NCBI GenBank assembly: GCA_023381535.1
Contig: JAMCSN010000226.1
Coordinates: 434,001 to 498,000 of the forward strand
Direction: 5' to 3'
Source: Bacteroidota bacterium
GTDB taxonomy: Bacteria > Bacteroidota > Ignavibacteria > Ignavibacteriales > Melioribacteraceae
Length of the DNA: 64,000 bases
Every line of letters starts with the position of its first letter. The first letter of the stretch is position 1. Under the pieces are notes generated by a model. It saw only the letters and a program-made list of their open reading frames with translations. It was not told the origin of the DNA and searched no databases. A program made the position numbers and the translations under genes. Shown one piece after another: positions 25,354 through 33,952 of the stretch.

Positions 25354-26922
25354 ATGGCTGAACAAAAAGCAGAACGTGAACAATGGGGCAGCCGCTTCGG
25401 TTTAATTCTTGCCGTTGCAGGTAACGCAATTGGTTTAGGAAATTTTCTTCGTTTTCCGGTTCAAGCAGCTTCAAACGGCGGCGGTGCTTTTATGATTCCG
25501 TATTTTATTTTTTTCCTGGTTGTTGGTATTCCTTTGATGTGGATGGAATGGGGCATTGGAAGATATGGCGGTAAATTTGGACACGGAAGCGCTCCCGGTA
25601 TGTTTGATGTGCTGTGGAAAAACAGAATAGCAAAATATTTTGGCGCGATAGGATTATTTGTCTCAACGGTAATCTTGATTTACTATACGTACATCGAGTC
25701 ATGGACTTTAGGTTACAGCTTCCTTTCGATCACAAAAAGTTATTTCGGTTTAGAAAATTTTGAAGCGATGAAATCTTTTCTTTACGGTTACCAAGGAAGG
25801 GAAGTCACACAATATTTCAACGGCATTACAATCGCTTATACTTTTATGATTATAACTTTCGCGATAAACTTTTGGGTTTTGTACAAAGGAATTTCGAAAG
25901 GAATTGAGAAACTTGCCAAGATTGCTATGCCGATGCTTTTTGTTTTTGCAATAATAATTGCTATCAGAGTCGTAACACTGGGTACTCCAAATCCTGCCGT
26001 ACCGGAAAATTCTGTTGCAAATGGATTCGGTTTTATTTGGAATCCGGATTTTTCAAAACTTGGCGATCCTAAAATTTGGTTGGCAGCGGCAGGACAAATT
26101 TTCTTCACGCTTTCGGTGGGCATGGGAACGATTCATGCGTATGCAAGTTATCTAAAACCGAAGGATGATATTGCTCTATCGGGTTTAACAACCGCCGCTA
26201 CAAATGAATTTGCAGAAGTTATTCTCGGCGGTTCGATTGCAATCCCGCTTGCAGTAGCATTTTTTGGAGTTGCAACTACAACTGCAATGGCGCAAGGAGG
26301 CTCTTTCGATCTTGGTTTTGCTTCAATGCCGCTAGTGTTTGAAAAAATTCCTTTCGGTCAATTGTTTGGATTCCTCTGGTTCTTGTTGTTGTTCTTTGCC
26401 GGAATAACTTCTTCCGTTGCGATGGGTCAGCAAGTTATTGCTTTCCTGGAAGACGAATTTGGACTGAGCAGAAGAAAATCGGTTCTCTTGTTAAGCTTTG
26501 TTGTTATGGTGTCAGTGCAGCTTGTAGTATTCTATTTAAAATATGGTTTTCTTGATGAGATGGACTATTGGGCGGGAACGTTTGGACTTGTAGTATTTGC
26601 ACTAGGCGAGACAATAATTTTCATGTGGATTTTCGGTGCAGAAAAAGCCTGGGCGGAAATGAACGAAGGCGGCGATATCAAGATTCCAAGATTTTTCTTT
26701 TACGTCATGAAGTATATTACTCCGCTGGTTTTGTTTATAGTTATGGTGTGGTGGCTGATTAACGATGCTATCCCGATCCTTTTGCTTCAAAGAGTTGAGG
26801 GTGAAAACCTAACTTACATCTGGGCGTCAAGAATTTTTATGGTTATCATTTTTACTGGATTTCTTTATTTAATTCATTTAGCTTGGAAAAAGAAAAGGAT
26901 TAAAAATGGGATTACAGCTTAG
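25354..26922 (+). CDS. Sodium-dependent transporter, neurotransmitter:sodium symporter (NSS) family
   Basis: The 522-residue protein has about 12 transmembrane helices. The NSS signature is clear at the N-terminus: 'WGSRFGLILAVAGNAIGLGNFLRFP' (in parts, about 11-35), the unwound TM1 region that binds sodium and substrate. 'GGGAFMIPYF' (47-56) and 'FFTLSVGMGTIHAYASYL' in TM6 follow. These carriers import amino acids or related amines with sodium. It is divergent from the octaheme cytochrome gene and overlaps a 36-residue small membrane protein, as in MetP/MetS-type systems. The substrate is not evident. Confidence 0.9.
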   Translation: MAEQKAEREQWGSRFGLILAVAGNAIGLGNFLRFPVQAASNGGGAFMIPYFIFFLVVGIPLMWMEWGIGRYGGKFGHGSAPGMFDVLWKNRIAKYFGAIGLFVSTVILIYYTYIESWTLGYSFLSITKSYFGLENFEAMKSFLYGYQGREVTQYFNGITIAYTFMIITFAINFWVLYKGISKGIEKLAKIAMPMLFVFAIIIAIRVVTLGTPNPAVPENSVANGFGFIWNPDFSKLGDPKIWLAAAGQIFFTLSVGMGTIHAYASYLKPKDDIALSGLTTAATNEFAEVILGGSIAIPLAVAFFGVATTTAMAQGGSFDLGFASMPLVFEKIPFGQLFGFLWFLLLFFAGITSSVAMGQQVIAFLEDEFGLSRRKSVLLLSFVVMVSVQLVVFYLKYGFLDEMDYWAGTFGLVVFALGETIIFMWIFGAEKAWAEMNEGGDIKIPRFFFYVMKYITPLVLFIVMVWWLINDAIPILLLQRVEGENLTYIWASRIFMVIIFTGFLYLIHLAWKKKRIKNGITA

Positions 26923-27016
26923 CGGAATAGTATTTATGGCTCTTGCTTTTTCGTTCATTGGCGGGCTAATGTTTTTTTGTTGTTATCAATTGCTTTTCAA
27001 AAAAGCAAAGAAGTAA
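26906..27016 (+). CDS. Tiny membrane protein, MetS-like NSS transporter small subunit
   Basis: This 36-residue reading frame overlaps the last 17 bases of the NSS transporter gene and starts at the ATG at 26906 behind an AGAAAAGGA ribosome binding site. It consists of one transmembrane helix (about residues 6-30, ending in two Cys and a Tyr) and a basic tail 'KKAKK'. The size, single helix and tight coupling match the small subunits (MetS-like) that accompany NSS carriers in other bacteria. A terminator follows 38 bases later, closing the two-gene operon. Annotation pipelines often miss such genes. Confidence 0.65.
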   Translation: MGLQLSGIVFMALAFSFIGGLMFFCCYQLLFKKAKK

Positions 27017-27054
27017 TTTTCTGAAGTACGGATTTTCTGCTCTACAAAAAATTT

Positions 27055-27089
27055 ACCTCATTGGGATCTTTTCCCGGTGAGGTTTTTTT
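27055..27089 (+). terminator. Rho-independent terminator after the NSS transporter pair
   Basis: ACCTCA (27055-27060) pairs with TGAGGT (27078-27083), with an inner GGGA/TCCC pairing, followed by a run of seven T. Confidence 0.8.
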
Positions 27090-27145
27090 AAAGAGATTGA
27101 AATTTTCCAACTGTAAAAGATTCTTAACTAATTTATTGAGGCATA

Positions 27146-28642
27146 ATGAAAAAACTCTTTATCAAAAAACCGCTGCACGTTCTATTGGAAGAACTTCACG
27201 GGGAAAATAGATTACGCAGAATTCTTGGTCCTGTTGCCTTGACGAGTCTTGGTGTTGGTGCAATCATAGGAACTGGAATATTTGTGCTGACCGGAATTGC
27301 AGCACATGATAAAGCCGGTGCCGCGGTTATCCTTTCCTTTGCCGTATCTGGAATCGCTTGCATCTTTGCAGCATTGTGTTACGCCGAATTTGCTTCTATG
27401 GTGCCTGTTGCCGGTTCTGCATATACATACGCTTATGCTACTTTGGGAGAAATGATGGCGTGGATTATTGGTTGGGATTTAATCCTGGAATATGCAGTTG
27501 CTTCTGCAACGGTTGCACACGGATGGTCGCAATACTTTCAGGATTTCCTCGGCACCTGGCATGTTAAGCTTCCGCTTGCATTAACGCGCGCGCCGTTCGA
27601 TTTTAATCCCGATACCGGAATGCTATGGATGACAGGCTCGGTGATAGATTTTCCTGCCATTATGATTGCTTTAATAATTACTGCAATCCTAGTAAAAGGT
27701 ATAAGAGAAAGCGCGGGATTCAATGCAATAATCGTTGGGATTAAACTTGTCATTGTTCTGTTTGTGATTGCGGTTGGTGCAATGTATATCAACACTGCTA
27801 ATTGGACACCATTTGCACCGTATGGTTATACCGGTGTTAGTTTCTTTGGTAAAACTGTTTTCGGTGAAACCGGTTTAGGAGGGATGCCCGTTGGAGTTCT
27901 TGCCGGTGCAGCAATGATCTTTTTTGCATACATCGGATTTGATTCAGTCTCAACTCACGCTGAAGAAGCAAAAAATCCTCAACGCGATGTTCCGATCGGA
28001 ATTATAACCTCTCTAATTCTTTGTACAATTTTGTATATCGCTGTCTCTGCCGTTTTAACGGGGATGGTTCCGTACAACAAAATAAATATTGATGCGCCTG
28101 TATCGGATGCATTCGGTCAAATAGGGTTGCATTGGGCGCAGGTATTGGTCTCGCTTGGTGCCGTTGCGGGCATAACTTCCGTACTTCTTGTGATGATGTT
28201 AAGCCAGCCGCGTGTGTTTTTGGCAATGGCGCGTGACGGGCTGCTTCCGGAAAGTTTTTTTGGTGCCGTGCATGATAAATTTAGAACACCATGGAAGTCC
28301 ACAATATTAACGGGAATTTTCGTTTCAACTTTAGCCGGATTGCTTCCGTTAAGAATTTTGGCAGAGCTGGTAAACATTGGGACATTATTCGCATTTGTGA
28401 TAGTATGCTCTGCTGTTTTAATCATGCGCAAGACTCATCCGGAAGCGGAACGACCTTTCAAATCACCTTGGTTTCCGTTTGTTCCCATTGCCGGCGTAGT
28501 AACTTGTTTGATGCTAATGTTTTCGTTACCGGAAGAAAACTGGCTGCGTTTATTTATCTGGCTGGCTATCGGAATGATGATCTATATTTTCTATGGACGC
28601 AAACATAGTAAGATGAGAAAATATGTAGATGCACAAAAATAA
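27146..28642 (+). CDS. Amino acid permease, APC superfamily (cationic amino acid transporter type)
   Basis: The 498-residue protein has about 12-13 transmembrane segments. 'LGVGAIIGTGIFVLTGIAA' (near 36-55) is the APC TM1 signature, 'YAEFASMVPVAGSAYTYAY' covers TM3, and 'FFAYIGFDSVSTHAEEAKNPQRDVPIGI' (in parts, about 254-281) is the conserved TM6 and loop. The C-terminus has the extra helices typical of CAT/YfnA-type carriers. It is a separate transcription unit: a terminator precedes it and another follows its stop. Substrate specificity (Lys/Arg/other) cannot be told from sequence alone. Confidence 0.9.
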   Translation: MKKLFIKKPLHVLLEELHGENRLRRILGPVALTSLGVGAIIGTGIFVLTGIAAHDKAGAAVILSFAVSGIACIFAALCYAEFASMVPVAGSAYTYAYATLGEMMAWIIGWDLILEYAVASATVAHGWSQYFQDFLGTWHVKLPLALTRAPFDFNPDTGMLWMTGSVIDFPAIMIALIITAILVKGIRESAGFNAIIVGIKLVIVLFVIAVGAMYINTANWTPFAPYGYTGVSFFGKTVFGETGLGGMPVGVLAGAAMIFFAYIGFDSVSTHAEEAKNPQRDVPIGIITSLILCTILYIAVSAVLTGMVPYNKINIDAPVSDAFGQIGLHWAQVLVSLGAVAGITSVLLVMMLSQPRVFLAMARDGLLPESFFGAVHDKFRTPWKSTILTGIFVSTLAGLLPLRILAELVNIGTLFAFVIVCSAVLIMRKTHPEAERPFKSPWFPFVPIAGVVTCLMLMFSLPEENWLRLFIWLAIGMMIYIFYGRKHSKMRKYVDAQK

Positions 28643-28658
28643 ATCAAGCCTTTATTCT

Positions 28659-28697
28659 AAGATGAACTTGTCAACAACAAGCGAGTTCATCTTTTCT
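28659..28697 (+). terminator. Terminator after the amino acid permease
   Basis: AAGATGAACT (28659-28668) pairs with AGTTCATCTT (28684-28693) in a 10-bp stem, and a short T-rich tail follows. Confidence 0.7.
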
Positions 28698-28765
28698 TAA
28701 ATCCTCTCTCGAAAAATTTTCCTCAAGCTTAATTAGTCTTATCAGAAATGAAATTCATTTCATGT

Positions 28766-28796
28766 TTTGTGCGGTGACTTATTTTATTTATTTTTG
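28766..28796 (+). promoter_or_regulatory. Bacteroidota-type promoter before tRNA-Lys
   Basis: TTTG (28766-28769) and TATTTTTG (28789-28796) fit the -33 TTTG and -7 TAnnTTTG consensus with a 19-base spacer. The boxes end about 5 bases before the tRNA. Assignment is by consensus only. Confidence 0.45.
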
Positions 28797-28800
28797 CACC

Positions 28801-28873
28801 GCACCCTTAGCTCAGCTGGTAGAGCATATGACTCTTAATCATCAGGTCGGGGGTTCGAATCCCCCAGGGTGCA
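28801..28873 (+). tRNA. tRNA-Lys (anticodon CTT)
   Basis: The 73-nt cloverleaf has acceptor arms GCACCCT and AGGGTGC, D-arm 'AGCTCAGCTGGTAGAGC', a 7-nt anticodon loop CTCTTAA giving CTT, and a GGGGG/CCCCC T-arm with TTCGAAT in the loop. The discriminator base is A. CCA is not encoded. A terminator follows directly. Confidence 0.95.
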
Positions 28874-28878
28874 CAAAA

Positions 28879-28913
28879 GCCCCGAAATTCTAAAGAATTC
28901 GGGGTTTTTTTTT
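28879..28913 (+). terminator. Terminator of tRNA-Lys
   Basis: CCCCGAAATTC (28880-28890) pairs with GAATTCGGGG (28895-28904), followed by nine T. Confidence 0.85.
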
Positions 28914-29128
28914 GTACCCAAGACGATTTTTGATGATTTCCGGTGTAGTTTACATAAAAATGTACTTCAATTGTACTTCAGTTAGCCGATCATCTTTTTA
29001 GTTGTATCCTCTCGCACTATGTTCATGTGTATTTTAACGACAAATCTTTAGGTGGATAATCATCCACTTGATGGTTGATTATCTGCCACAAAACATCTAG
29101 TTTTGCTGCAAGTTAAAAGGTGATAATA

Positions 29129-30358
29129 ATGATCAACAGAAAAATAACTCCAAAACTGATGGAGGCGCTTAAAGATAGTCCGGTAATAGTGTTGCACGGT
29201 GCTAGACAAACTGGTAAAAGTACTTTAATTAAAAGTATAGTTAAGAATGAGCATAAAGCAGAATATATAACGTTTGATGATACGGCAATTCTATCTGCTG
29301 CAAAAAATAATCCGAGTGGGTTTCTGGAAGCCTACGATAAAAATTTGGCCATTGATGAAGTTCAAAGAGTGCCGGAACTATTCTTGGCGATCAAGAAAAT
29401 AGTAGATACAAATCGAAGACCGGGAAAGTTTATCTTGACGGGATCAGCGAATATTTTGTTGATCCCCAAGATATCGGAATCATTAGCCGGTAGAATCGAA
29501 ATCTTAAACCTCTATCCATTTTCACAAAATGAAATAGCCGCCAGCAAGTTTAATCTAGTAGATTCATTCTTTGATAGCAAGTTCAATTTACCTGCGGAAT
29601 GCAAATCTTCTAATTCACTATTGAATAGAATTGTATTAGGTGGATATCCCGAAGTTCAGGATAGAAAAACTCCAGTAAGAAGAGACGCTTGGTTTAACTC
29701 CTACATCACAACAATATTACAGAGGGACGTCAGAGATCTTTCAAACATAGATGGGATTACTCAACTTCCAAGATTGTTAAGATTATTTGCAGCAAGAACG
29801 GGTTCGATACTTAATGTTGCTGAAGTATCGCGGTTGTCAGGCATCCCTCAATCAACGCTGAAGCGGTATATGACTTTGCTTGAGTCAACGTTCATGACCT
29901 TTCTGCTTCCTCCGTTCTCGGGTAATTTTTCAAAGAGGTTAATTAAAACCCCCAAAGTCTATTTGTACGATACTGGATTATTAACGCATCTTACTTCTGC
30001 TGATGAAAATAGATTCAAGAATGATCCGTCTTTGTTGGGGTCGGTAGTTGAAAACTTTGTCTTGATGGAAATAATTAAACAGATATCCTGGAGTGAACAA
30101 ATACTAAATATTTATTATTTCCGTACGTCATCTGGGCAGGAAGTGGATTTTGTGATCGAGAGAAACGACGGTTCTCTTGTTGGAATAGAGGTTAAGGCTA
30201 CACAATCTCCCCGGGCCGAAATGTTTAAGTGGCTAAAGGTGCTGGCTTCCGAAACCGGGAAGAAATTCATCAGAGGATTTATGTTCTATAATGGCAAGAA
30301 GATAATTCCTTTTGATAGGAACATGTTCGCAATCCCAATAAGCGCTTTATGGTCATGA
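29129..30358 (+). CDS. AAA-type ATP-binding protein with DUF4143 domain
   Basis: This protein of about 409 residues has Walker A 'GARQTGKST' (about 23-31), a Walker B region 'NLAIDEVQRVPELF', a sensor-like 'FILTGSAN', a winged-helix-like middle ('LSGIPQSTLKRYM') and a C-terminal DUF4143 nuclease-like fold with 'GQEVDFVIERNDGSLVGIEVKA' (in parts), where the D...ExK pattern resembles PD-(D/E)XK. Such proteins are common mobile or accessory genes of unknown role. The start at 29129 was preferred over the GTG at 29120 because AAAAGG precedes it at good spacing. It is the first gene after tRNA-Lys and opens the accessory stretch. Confidence 0.85.
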   Translation: MINRKITPKLMEALKDSPVIVLHGARQTGKSTLIKSIVKNEHKAEYITFDDTAILSAAKNNPSGFLEAYDKNLAIDEVQRVPELFLAIKKIVDTNRRPGKFILTGSANILLIPKISESLAGRIEILNLYPFSQNEIAASKFNLVDSFFDSKFNLPAECKSSNSLLNRIVLGGYPEVQDRKTPVRRDAWFNSYITTILQRDVRDLSNIDGITQLPRLLRLFAARTGSILNVAEVSRLSGIPQSTLKRYMTLLESTFMTFLLPPFSGNFSKRLIKTPKVYLYDTGLLTHLTSADENRFKNDPSLLGSVVENFVLMEIIKQISWSEQILNIYYFRTSSGQEVDFVIERNDGSLVGIEVKATQSPRAEMFKWLKVLASETGKKFIRGFMFYNGKKIIPFDRNMFAIPISALWS

Positions 30359-30759
30359 TTGAAATAAAATCGTGCATAGCTTTGGTGCGGATCTTCTTCA
30401 AAGTGATCAAGTTAGACTTGTAATAGGTTGTACCTCATTTATTTTTTGGTGAAAACTACTTTTGAAGAGATTCTTTGAGAGTTTTTAGATACAAAAATGT
30501 ATTTGAGGTTTTTTCAATTGAAGCCATTTTAAAAATATACCGTGATATTTTTAAACATTAGCTTTATTGAAAATCATGGCGATTCTTTTCGGGTTATTAA
30601 TTCAGCTACGAAGAACTATTGATAAACCAGCATAGTAAGTGGCTAACAGAGTTGATTGATAGAATCAAATTTTCCATATTATAATGTTCGTTTGTTAACT
30701 GCACGACGAAATCATTTTGATTAAAAGAGCAGCAAAAATTTTCTAAAAGCACACCTTTT
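30359..30759. other. Intergenic stretch without recognisable content
   Basis: AT-rich sequence between the DUF4143 ATPase and dinB. No gene, hairpin with a T-run, or repeat copy was seen. A minus-strand open frame at 30606-30839 has no ribosome binding site and no family resemblance, and crosses into dinB. Confidence 0.4.
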
Positions 30760-31902
30760 ATGAAAACAATCTTCCACTTAGACATGGACGCTTTCTTCGT
30801 ATCAGTCGAAAGGATTTTAGATTCCTCCTTGGAAGGCAAGCCGGTAATAGTCGGCGGCGATCCTCACGGTCGCGGAGTTGTTGCGGCATGCAGTTACGAA
30901 GCGCGCAAGTACGGACTTCATTCGGCGATGCCGATCAAAACGGCTTTTCGTTTATGTCCCAACGGAATTTATCTTCACGGTCATCATAAAGAATACGGAC
31001 GGTATTCAAAAGCGGTAAAAAGATTGCTCGAAAAAGTTTTCCCGATTGTTGAAGGAGCTTCCATTGATGAATTTTATCTCGATTTTACCGGTTGCGAAAA
31101 AATTTACGGTGCACCAGACTTATTTGCAGAACGGATTCAAAAAGAAATTTGGGAAACAATCGGACTTCCATGCTCAATAGGAATTGCAAGCAACAAAACC
31201 GTTGCAAAGATCGCTTCAGATTTCAAAAAGCCGCAAGGGATTACATTCGTTCCGCACGGAAAAGAAAAAGAATTTTTAGCCCCGCTCAAGATCGAAAAGA
31301 TTCCGGGAATAGGGAAGGCAACTTTTAATTTGTTGCACTCGCGCGGATTTACAACTGTAAACGATATTGCAAATGCTTCGCAAGATTATTTATCGATTCT
31401 GCTCGGCAAGTACGGCACGGATCTTTGGAAGAAAGCAAACGGTCATGGAATCGATTTTTTGTCTGTTGAGCATGAACGAAAAAGTATTTCGAAAGAGACC
31501 ACGTTTGGTAAAGACATAGTAAGCAAAACAAAAATCGAGTCGGTAATTTTTGAACTTGTGGGGGAAGCTTGTCAACTTTTAAGAAATGAAATGCTGCAGA
31601 CCTCAACCGTTTCGATAAAACTGCGCTTCGCGGATTTTTCTACTCTCACCAGAGCAAAAACAATTAAGCAGACCGACGACGACAAAGTAGTTTACGATGT
31701 AGCTGTTGAGCTATTCAGAAAAACATTTACGCGAGGGGTCGGCATCCGTCTAATTGGAATTCATCTCAGCAAGTTAAACCAGTTTGCGGAACAGGAAATT
31801 TTGTTTGAAGACGAAGAAATCGCAAGAAAAAAAATGCTTAGTGCAGTAACAAAAATTAGAGACAAGTACGGTTTCGAATCGATTCACATTGGTAAAACAT
31901 AA
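30760..31902 (+). CDS. dinB: DNA polymerase IV (Y-family)
   Basis: This 380-residue Y-family translesion polymerase starts 'IFHLDMDAFFVSVE', with the first catalytic Asp in 'DMDAFF'. The steric-gate region, 'YSKAVKRLLEKVFP' and 'EGASIDEFYLDFT' with the catalytic Asp-Glu pair follow. 'CSIGIASNKTVAKIASDFKKPQG' (in parts) is the palm-thumb signature, and 'IPGIGKAT' is the helix-hairpin-helix. The little-finger domain occupies about 240-350. The C-terminus is slightly extended and no canonical clamp-binding motif was identified. The start codon has no clear Shine-Dalgarno sequence. It bypasses lesions during DNA damage; no LexA-type site could be assigned. Confidence 0.93.
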   Translation: MKTIFHLDMDAFFVSVERILDSSLEGKPVIVGGDPHGRGVVAACSYEARKYGLHSAMPIKTAFRLCPNGIYLHGHHKEYGRYSKAVKRLLEKVFPIVEGASIDEFYLDFTGCEKIYGAPDLFAERIQKEIWETIGLPCSIGIASNKTVAKIASDFKKPQGITFVPHGKEKEFLAPLKIEKIPGIGKATFNLLHSRGFTTVNDIANASQDYLSILLGKYGTDLWKKANGHGIDFLSVEHERKSISKETTFGKDIVSKTKIESVIFELVGEACQLLRNEMLQTSTVSIKLRFADFSTLTRAKTIKQTDDDKVVYDVAVELFRKTFTRGVGIRLIGIHLSKLNQFAEQEILFEDEEIARKKMLSAVTKIRDKYGFESIHIGKT

Positions 31903-31955
31903 ACAAGCATATCAACTGCAAACACGTTTCAAAGTGAAAAACAAAAGCGAGTTAG

Positions 31956-32240
31956 TTGTTTCATACAAACCGGCAATTGCAATTTATTCGCTTGCAAAAA
32001 AAATCTCTGATCGGCGCTGTGAACGAAGAACTGAAAATAGTTTCGCAAAAACCGGAAGGGAAACCGCTTACAATCGACTGTGAAGGAAAGCCGAATAGAA
32101 ATTACGAACCGGGAATAACAAATTCCGACTTAGCTGCAAAAATAACCGGTGCAGAATTTGGGGATCGAAGGTCGAGCGTAAATATTTCTAAAACCGGAAA
32201 TGAATTTATCAAACATAAAATTGTAATCTCGGTAAAATGA
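31956..32240 (+). pseudogene. Probable coding remnant after dinB
   Basis: From about 32010 to the TGA at 32240 one frame reads 'LIGAVNEELKIVSQKPEG', then a run rich in Gly, Asn and Lys ending 'FIKHKIVISVK'. Codon use resembles the neighbours, but there is no start codon with a ribosome binding site, and the better-looking reading switches frame near a run of A (31996-32003). I do not recognise a family. It may be a frameshifted gene or chance. Confidence 0.3.
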
Positions 32241-32424
32241 CGACAGGTCGTAAATTTAAATTGCAAATGAAGTCAAGAAAAATATTTTTATAATTCGAAA
32301 AAATAATTTGACCGTTTAAAAAGAATTTTTTTACATTGAAATTGGAATTAGGAACAGTGCCTCGTTATTCCTAAATTGAAATCGCGCTTAACAAAATTAT
32401 TAACTTAAAATTATCTCGGAATTC

Positions 32425-32601
32425 ATGTTAGCAATCACACTCGCACGAGAAAATCAAACCGGCAATTATCAGCCACGACAAAACGAGGATTCCCATTTTG
32501 AAATAAAAGTAGTTAACGAAGGACTCTTTCCGGAAATCCGCATTAGTCTCGTTTCCCGATCGGAAGAAAAAAACAAATCGAAAGTCGAATCGGAAAAATA
32601 A
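32425..32601 (+). CDS. Short reading frame of unknown status (58 aa)
   Basis: This charged 58-residue frame begins 'MLAITLARENQTGNYQPRQN' and ends in a Lys/Glu/Ser-rich tail. It is in the same frame as the permease fragment that follows after a stop and 40-odd bases, but it does not look like a permease. There is no convincing ribosome binding site. It is probably part of the decayed stretch rather than a live gene. Confidence 0.25.
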   Translation: MLAITLARENQTGNYQPRQNEDSHFEIKVVNEGLFPEIRISLVSRSEEKNKSKVESEK

Positions 32602-32643
32602 ATTTCCGATTATCTAACCGCTGCACAAAAAAACAAATCAGAA

Positions 32644-33123
32644 AACAAAAGCAGCTCACCGAATTTTTTCCTTATCTTAAATCAAGAATTAGGTGTATTG
32701 TGGTTTTACGGCGGCTGGCAGCACGCAACGTTTACAGCCGGTGAAGCAATAAATCCGAAAAAAGATTTGCCTCGCGCAATGATTACCGCCGCGGTTGCCG
32801 TAACTTTAATTTATATACTCGCAAATATCGCGTACATGTTTTTGATGACGCCGGGTGAAATCGGTTCGACACCAACTCTTGCCGCAGATGCTGTTCAAAA
32901 AGTTTTGTGTACAATCGGCGGCGGTCTGATTGCGATCGCAATTTTCATTTCAACTTTTGGGACAACCGGAATTTACACTTTAACGGCACCGCGCATTTAT
33001 TATACAATGGCTGTCCGGTTTGTAGTAAATACGCTCATCGAAAAACCGCAGCAAGCATGGGTTGGGTTATTGTTCCTCGGCATCGGAATTCCAGTCTATT
33101 ATTTTTGGAAACGAAGGAAATAA
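32644..33123 (+). pseudogene. Decayed amino acid permease (APC/LAT-type), N-terminus missing and internal deletion
   Basis: From about 32689 the frame is clearly a LAT/APC permease from its sixth helix on: 'GVLWFYGGWQHATFTAGEA', 'NPKKDLPRAMITAA', 'STFGTTGIYTLTAPRIYYTMA'. It then jumps directly from the eighth-helix region to the extreme C-terminal helix ('GLLFLGIGIPVYYFWKRRK'). About 480 residues would be expected; only about 140 remain, with no start codon at a sensible place. The jump near 33020 keeps the frame, so an in-frame internal deletion happened in addition to loss of the 5' half. It cannot form a working transporter. Confidence 0.8.
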
Positions 33124-33239
33124 ATTCATCGCAAAACGAATCATCACCAAATTTCAACCCTCTCAAACGCGGAACCTATTAAACTTTTCGTTCATCTAAT
33201 ATGTTATAAGAGTTAAAGGGCATGAACAGAGAGGTTGGA

Positions 33240-33458
33240 ATGAACGAATTCAATCTACATATAGAAAAATATATTTCGAGCGGAAAGGTGAAACGCATTG
33301 TAATTAAAACCGACGAGGAAAATTATCTGCTCGACTTTTCTATCGATTCATTCGTAGCGCGGTCGTTTCTTACCGCAGTAATAGAATTTTTCAAAGCTGC
33401 CGCACATGTTTTTCCGCGTTTCCATGTTAACGTGGTTCGATTGAGCGAGCAAATTTAA
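33240..33458 (+). CDS. Small protein, diverged DUF4342-like paralogue
   Basis: The 72-residue protein starts at the ATG at 33240 behind GAGAGGTTGG. It aligns along its length with the next gene: a short amphipathic helix ('IEKYISSGKVKRIVIKTDE' against 'IEELIKEGNARRIIIKDVN'), a beta-like stretch ('YLLDFSID' against 'TYIEIPVT'), a hydrophobic segment and a closing 'FHVNVVRL' against 'FTVEVIKK'. The hydrophobic segment here is more aromatic and carries charges, so it is less clearly a membrane helix. Function unknown; probably the product of a tandem duplication. Confidence 0.6.
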   Translation: MNEFNLHIEKYISSGKVKRIVIKTDEENYLLDFSIDSFVARSFLTAVIEFFKAAAHVFPRFHVNVVRLSEQI

Positions 33459-33500
33459 ATTCAGTGCTGCCGATTCGTTTCAAAATAAAGTGAGGTTGAC

Positions 33501-33752
33501 ATGTCCACAAAATTTACCATCAACGGAAAAGAATTACTTGCCAAGATTGAAGAGCTGATTAAAGAAGGCAACGCGCGTAGAATTATTATTAAAGATGTTA
33601 ACGGGAGGACATACATCGAAATACCGGTAACAGTTGGCGTGATAGGAGCTTTTTTTGCGCCGGTGCTGGCAGCGGTTGGCGCGCTAGCCGCGCTCGCGGC
33701 AAATTTTACTGTTGAAGTGATTAAGAAAGACGAACCGGAAAAACCCAGTTAA
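33501..33752 (+). CDS. DUF4342 domain protein
   Basis: This 83-residue protein matches the DUF4342 pattern: 'GKELLAKIEELIKEGNARRI' helix, 'IIIKDVNGRTYIEIPVTVG' strands and a hydrophobic Ala/Gly/Val-rich segment (about 48-68), followed by 'FTVEVIKKDEPEKPS'. In Firmicutes the domain can occur with an N-terminal UBA-like part; here it stands alone. A GAGGTTGAC ribosome binding site precedes the ATG. It probably associates with membranes through the hydrophobic segment; no biochemical role is known. Confidence 0.7.
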   Translation: MSTKFTINGKELLAKIEELIKEGNARRIIIKDVNGRTYIEIPVTVGVIGAFFAPVLAAVGALAALAANFTVEVIKKDEPEKPS

Positions 33753-33778
33753 ATATTTTACGGCATGATTGCCGTTGA

Positions 33779-33952
33779 TTAATCTCTTACAAAACGCGAC
33801 ATTTCAGTAGGAATCTCCAAAGACAATTCAACAAGACCTTTCATTCCATCCTTAACGTATGGACTTAAAATATTATTCGGATTTTGAAATAGTTTTCTTA
33901 GCGGACTTAATAAAAAATAACCAATCCAGACCGGGCAAACTTGTTCTGCCAT
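33779..33952 (-). pseudogene. Methyltransferase N-terminal stub
   Basis: A 57-residue minus-strand frame begins 'MAEQVCPVWIGYFLLSPLRK' and continues 'LFQNPNNILSPYVKDGM', which matches the N-terminus of a class I SAM-dependent methyltransferase group. At the point where the SAM-binding 'VLDIGPGMG' would follow, the sequence instead runs 'KGLVELSLEIPTEMSRFVRD' and stops. The catalytic core is gone. It reads as a deletion remnant; a functional short protein is less likely. Confidence 0.6.

Noticed and set aside
28801..28914. tRNA-Lys as an integration site for a mobile island
   Set aside because: No integrase gene and no second copy of the tRNA 3' end was found downstream in the window, so only a general accessory-region remark is kept.
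30606..30839. Minus-strand open frame of 77 codons before dinB
   Set aside because: It overlaps the first codons of dinB, has no Shine-Dalgarno and an unremarkable composition; read as a chance frame.
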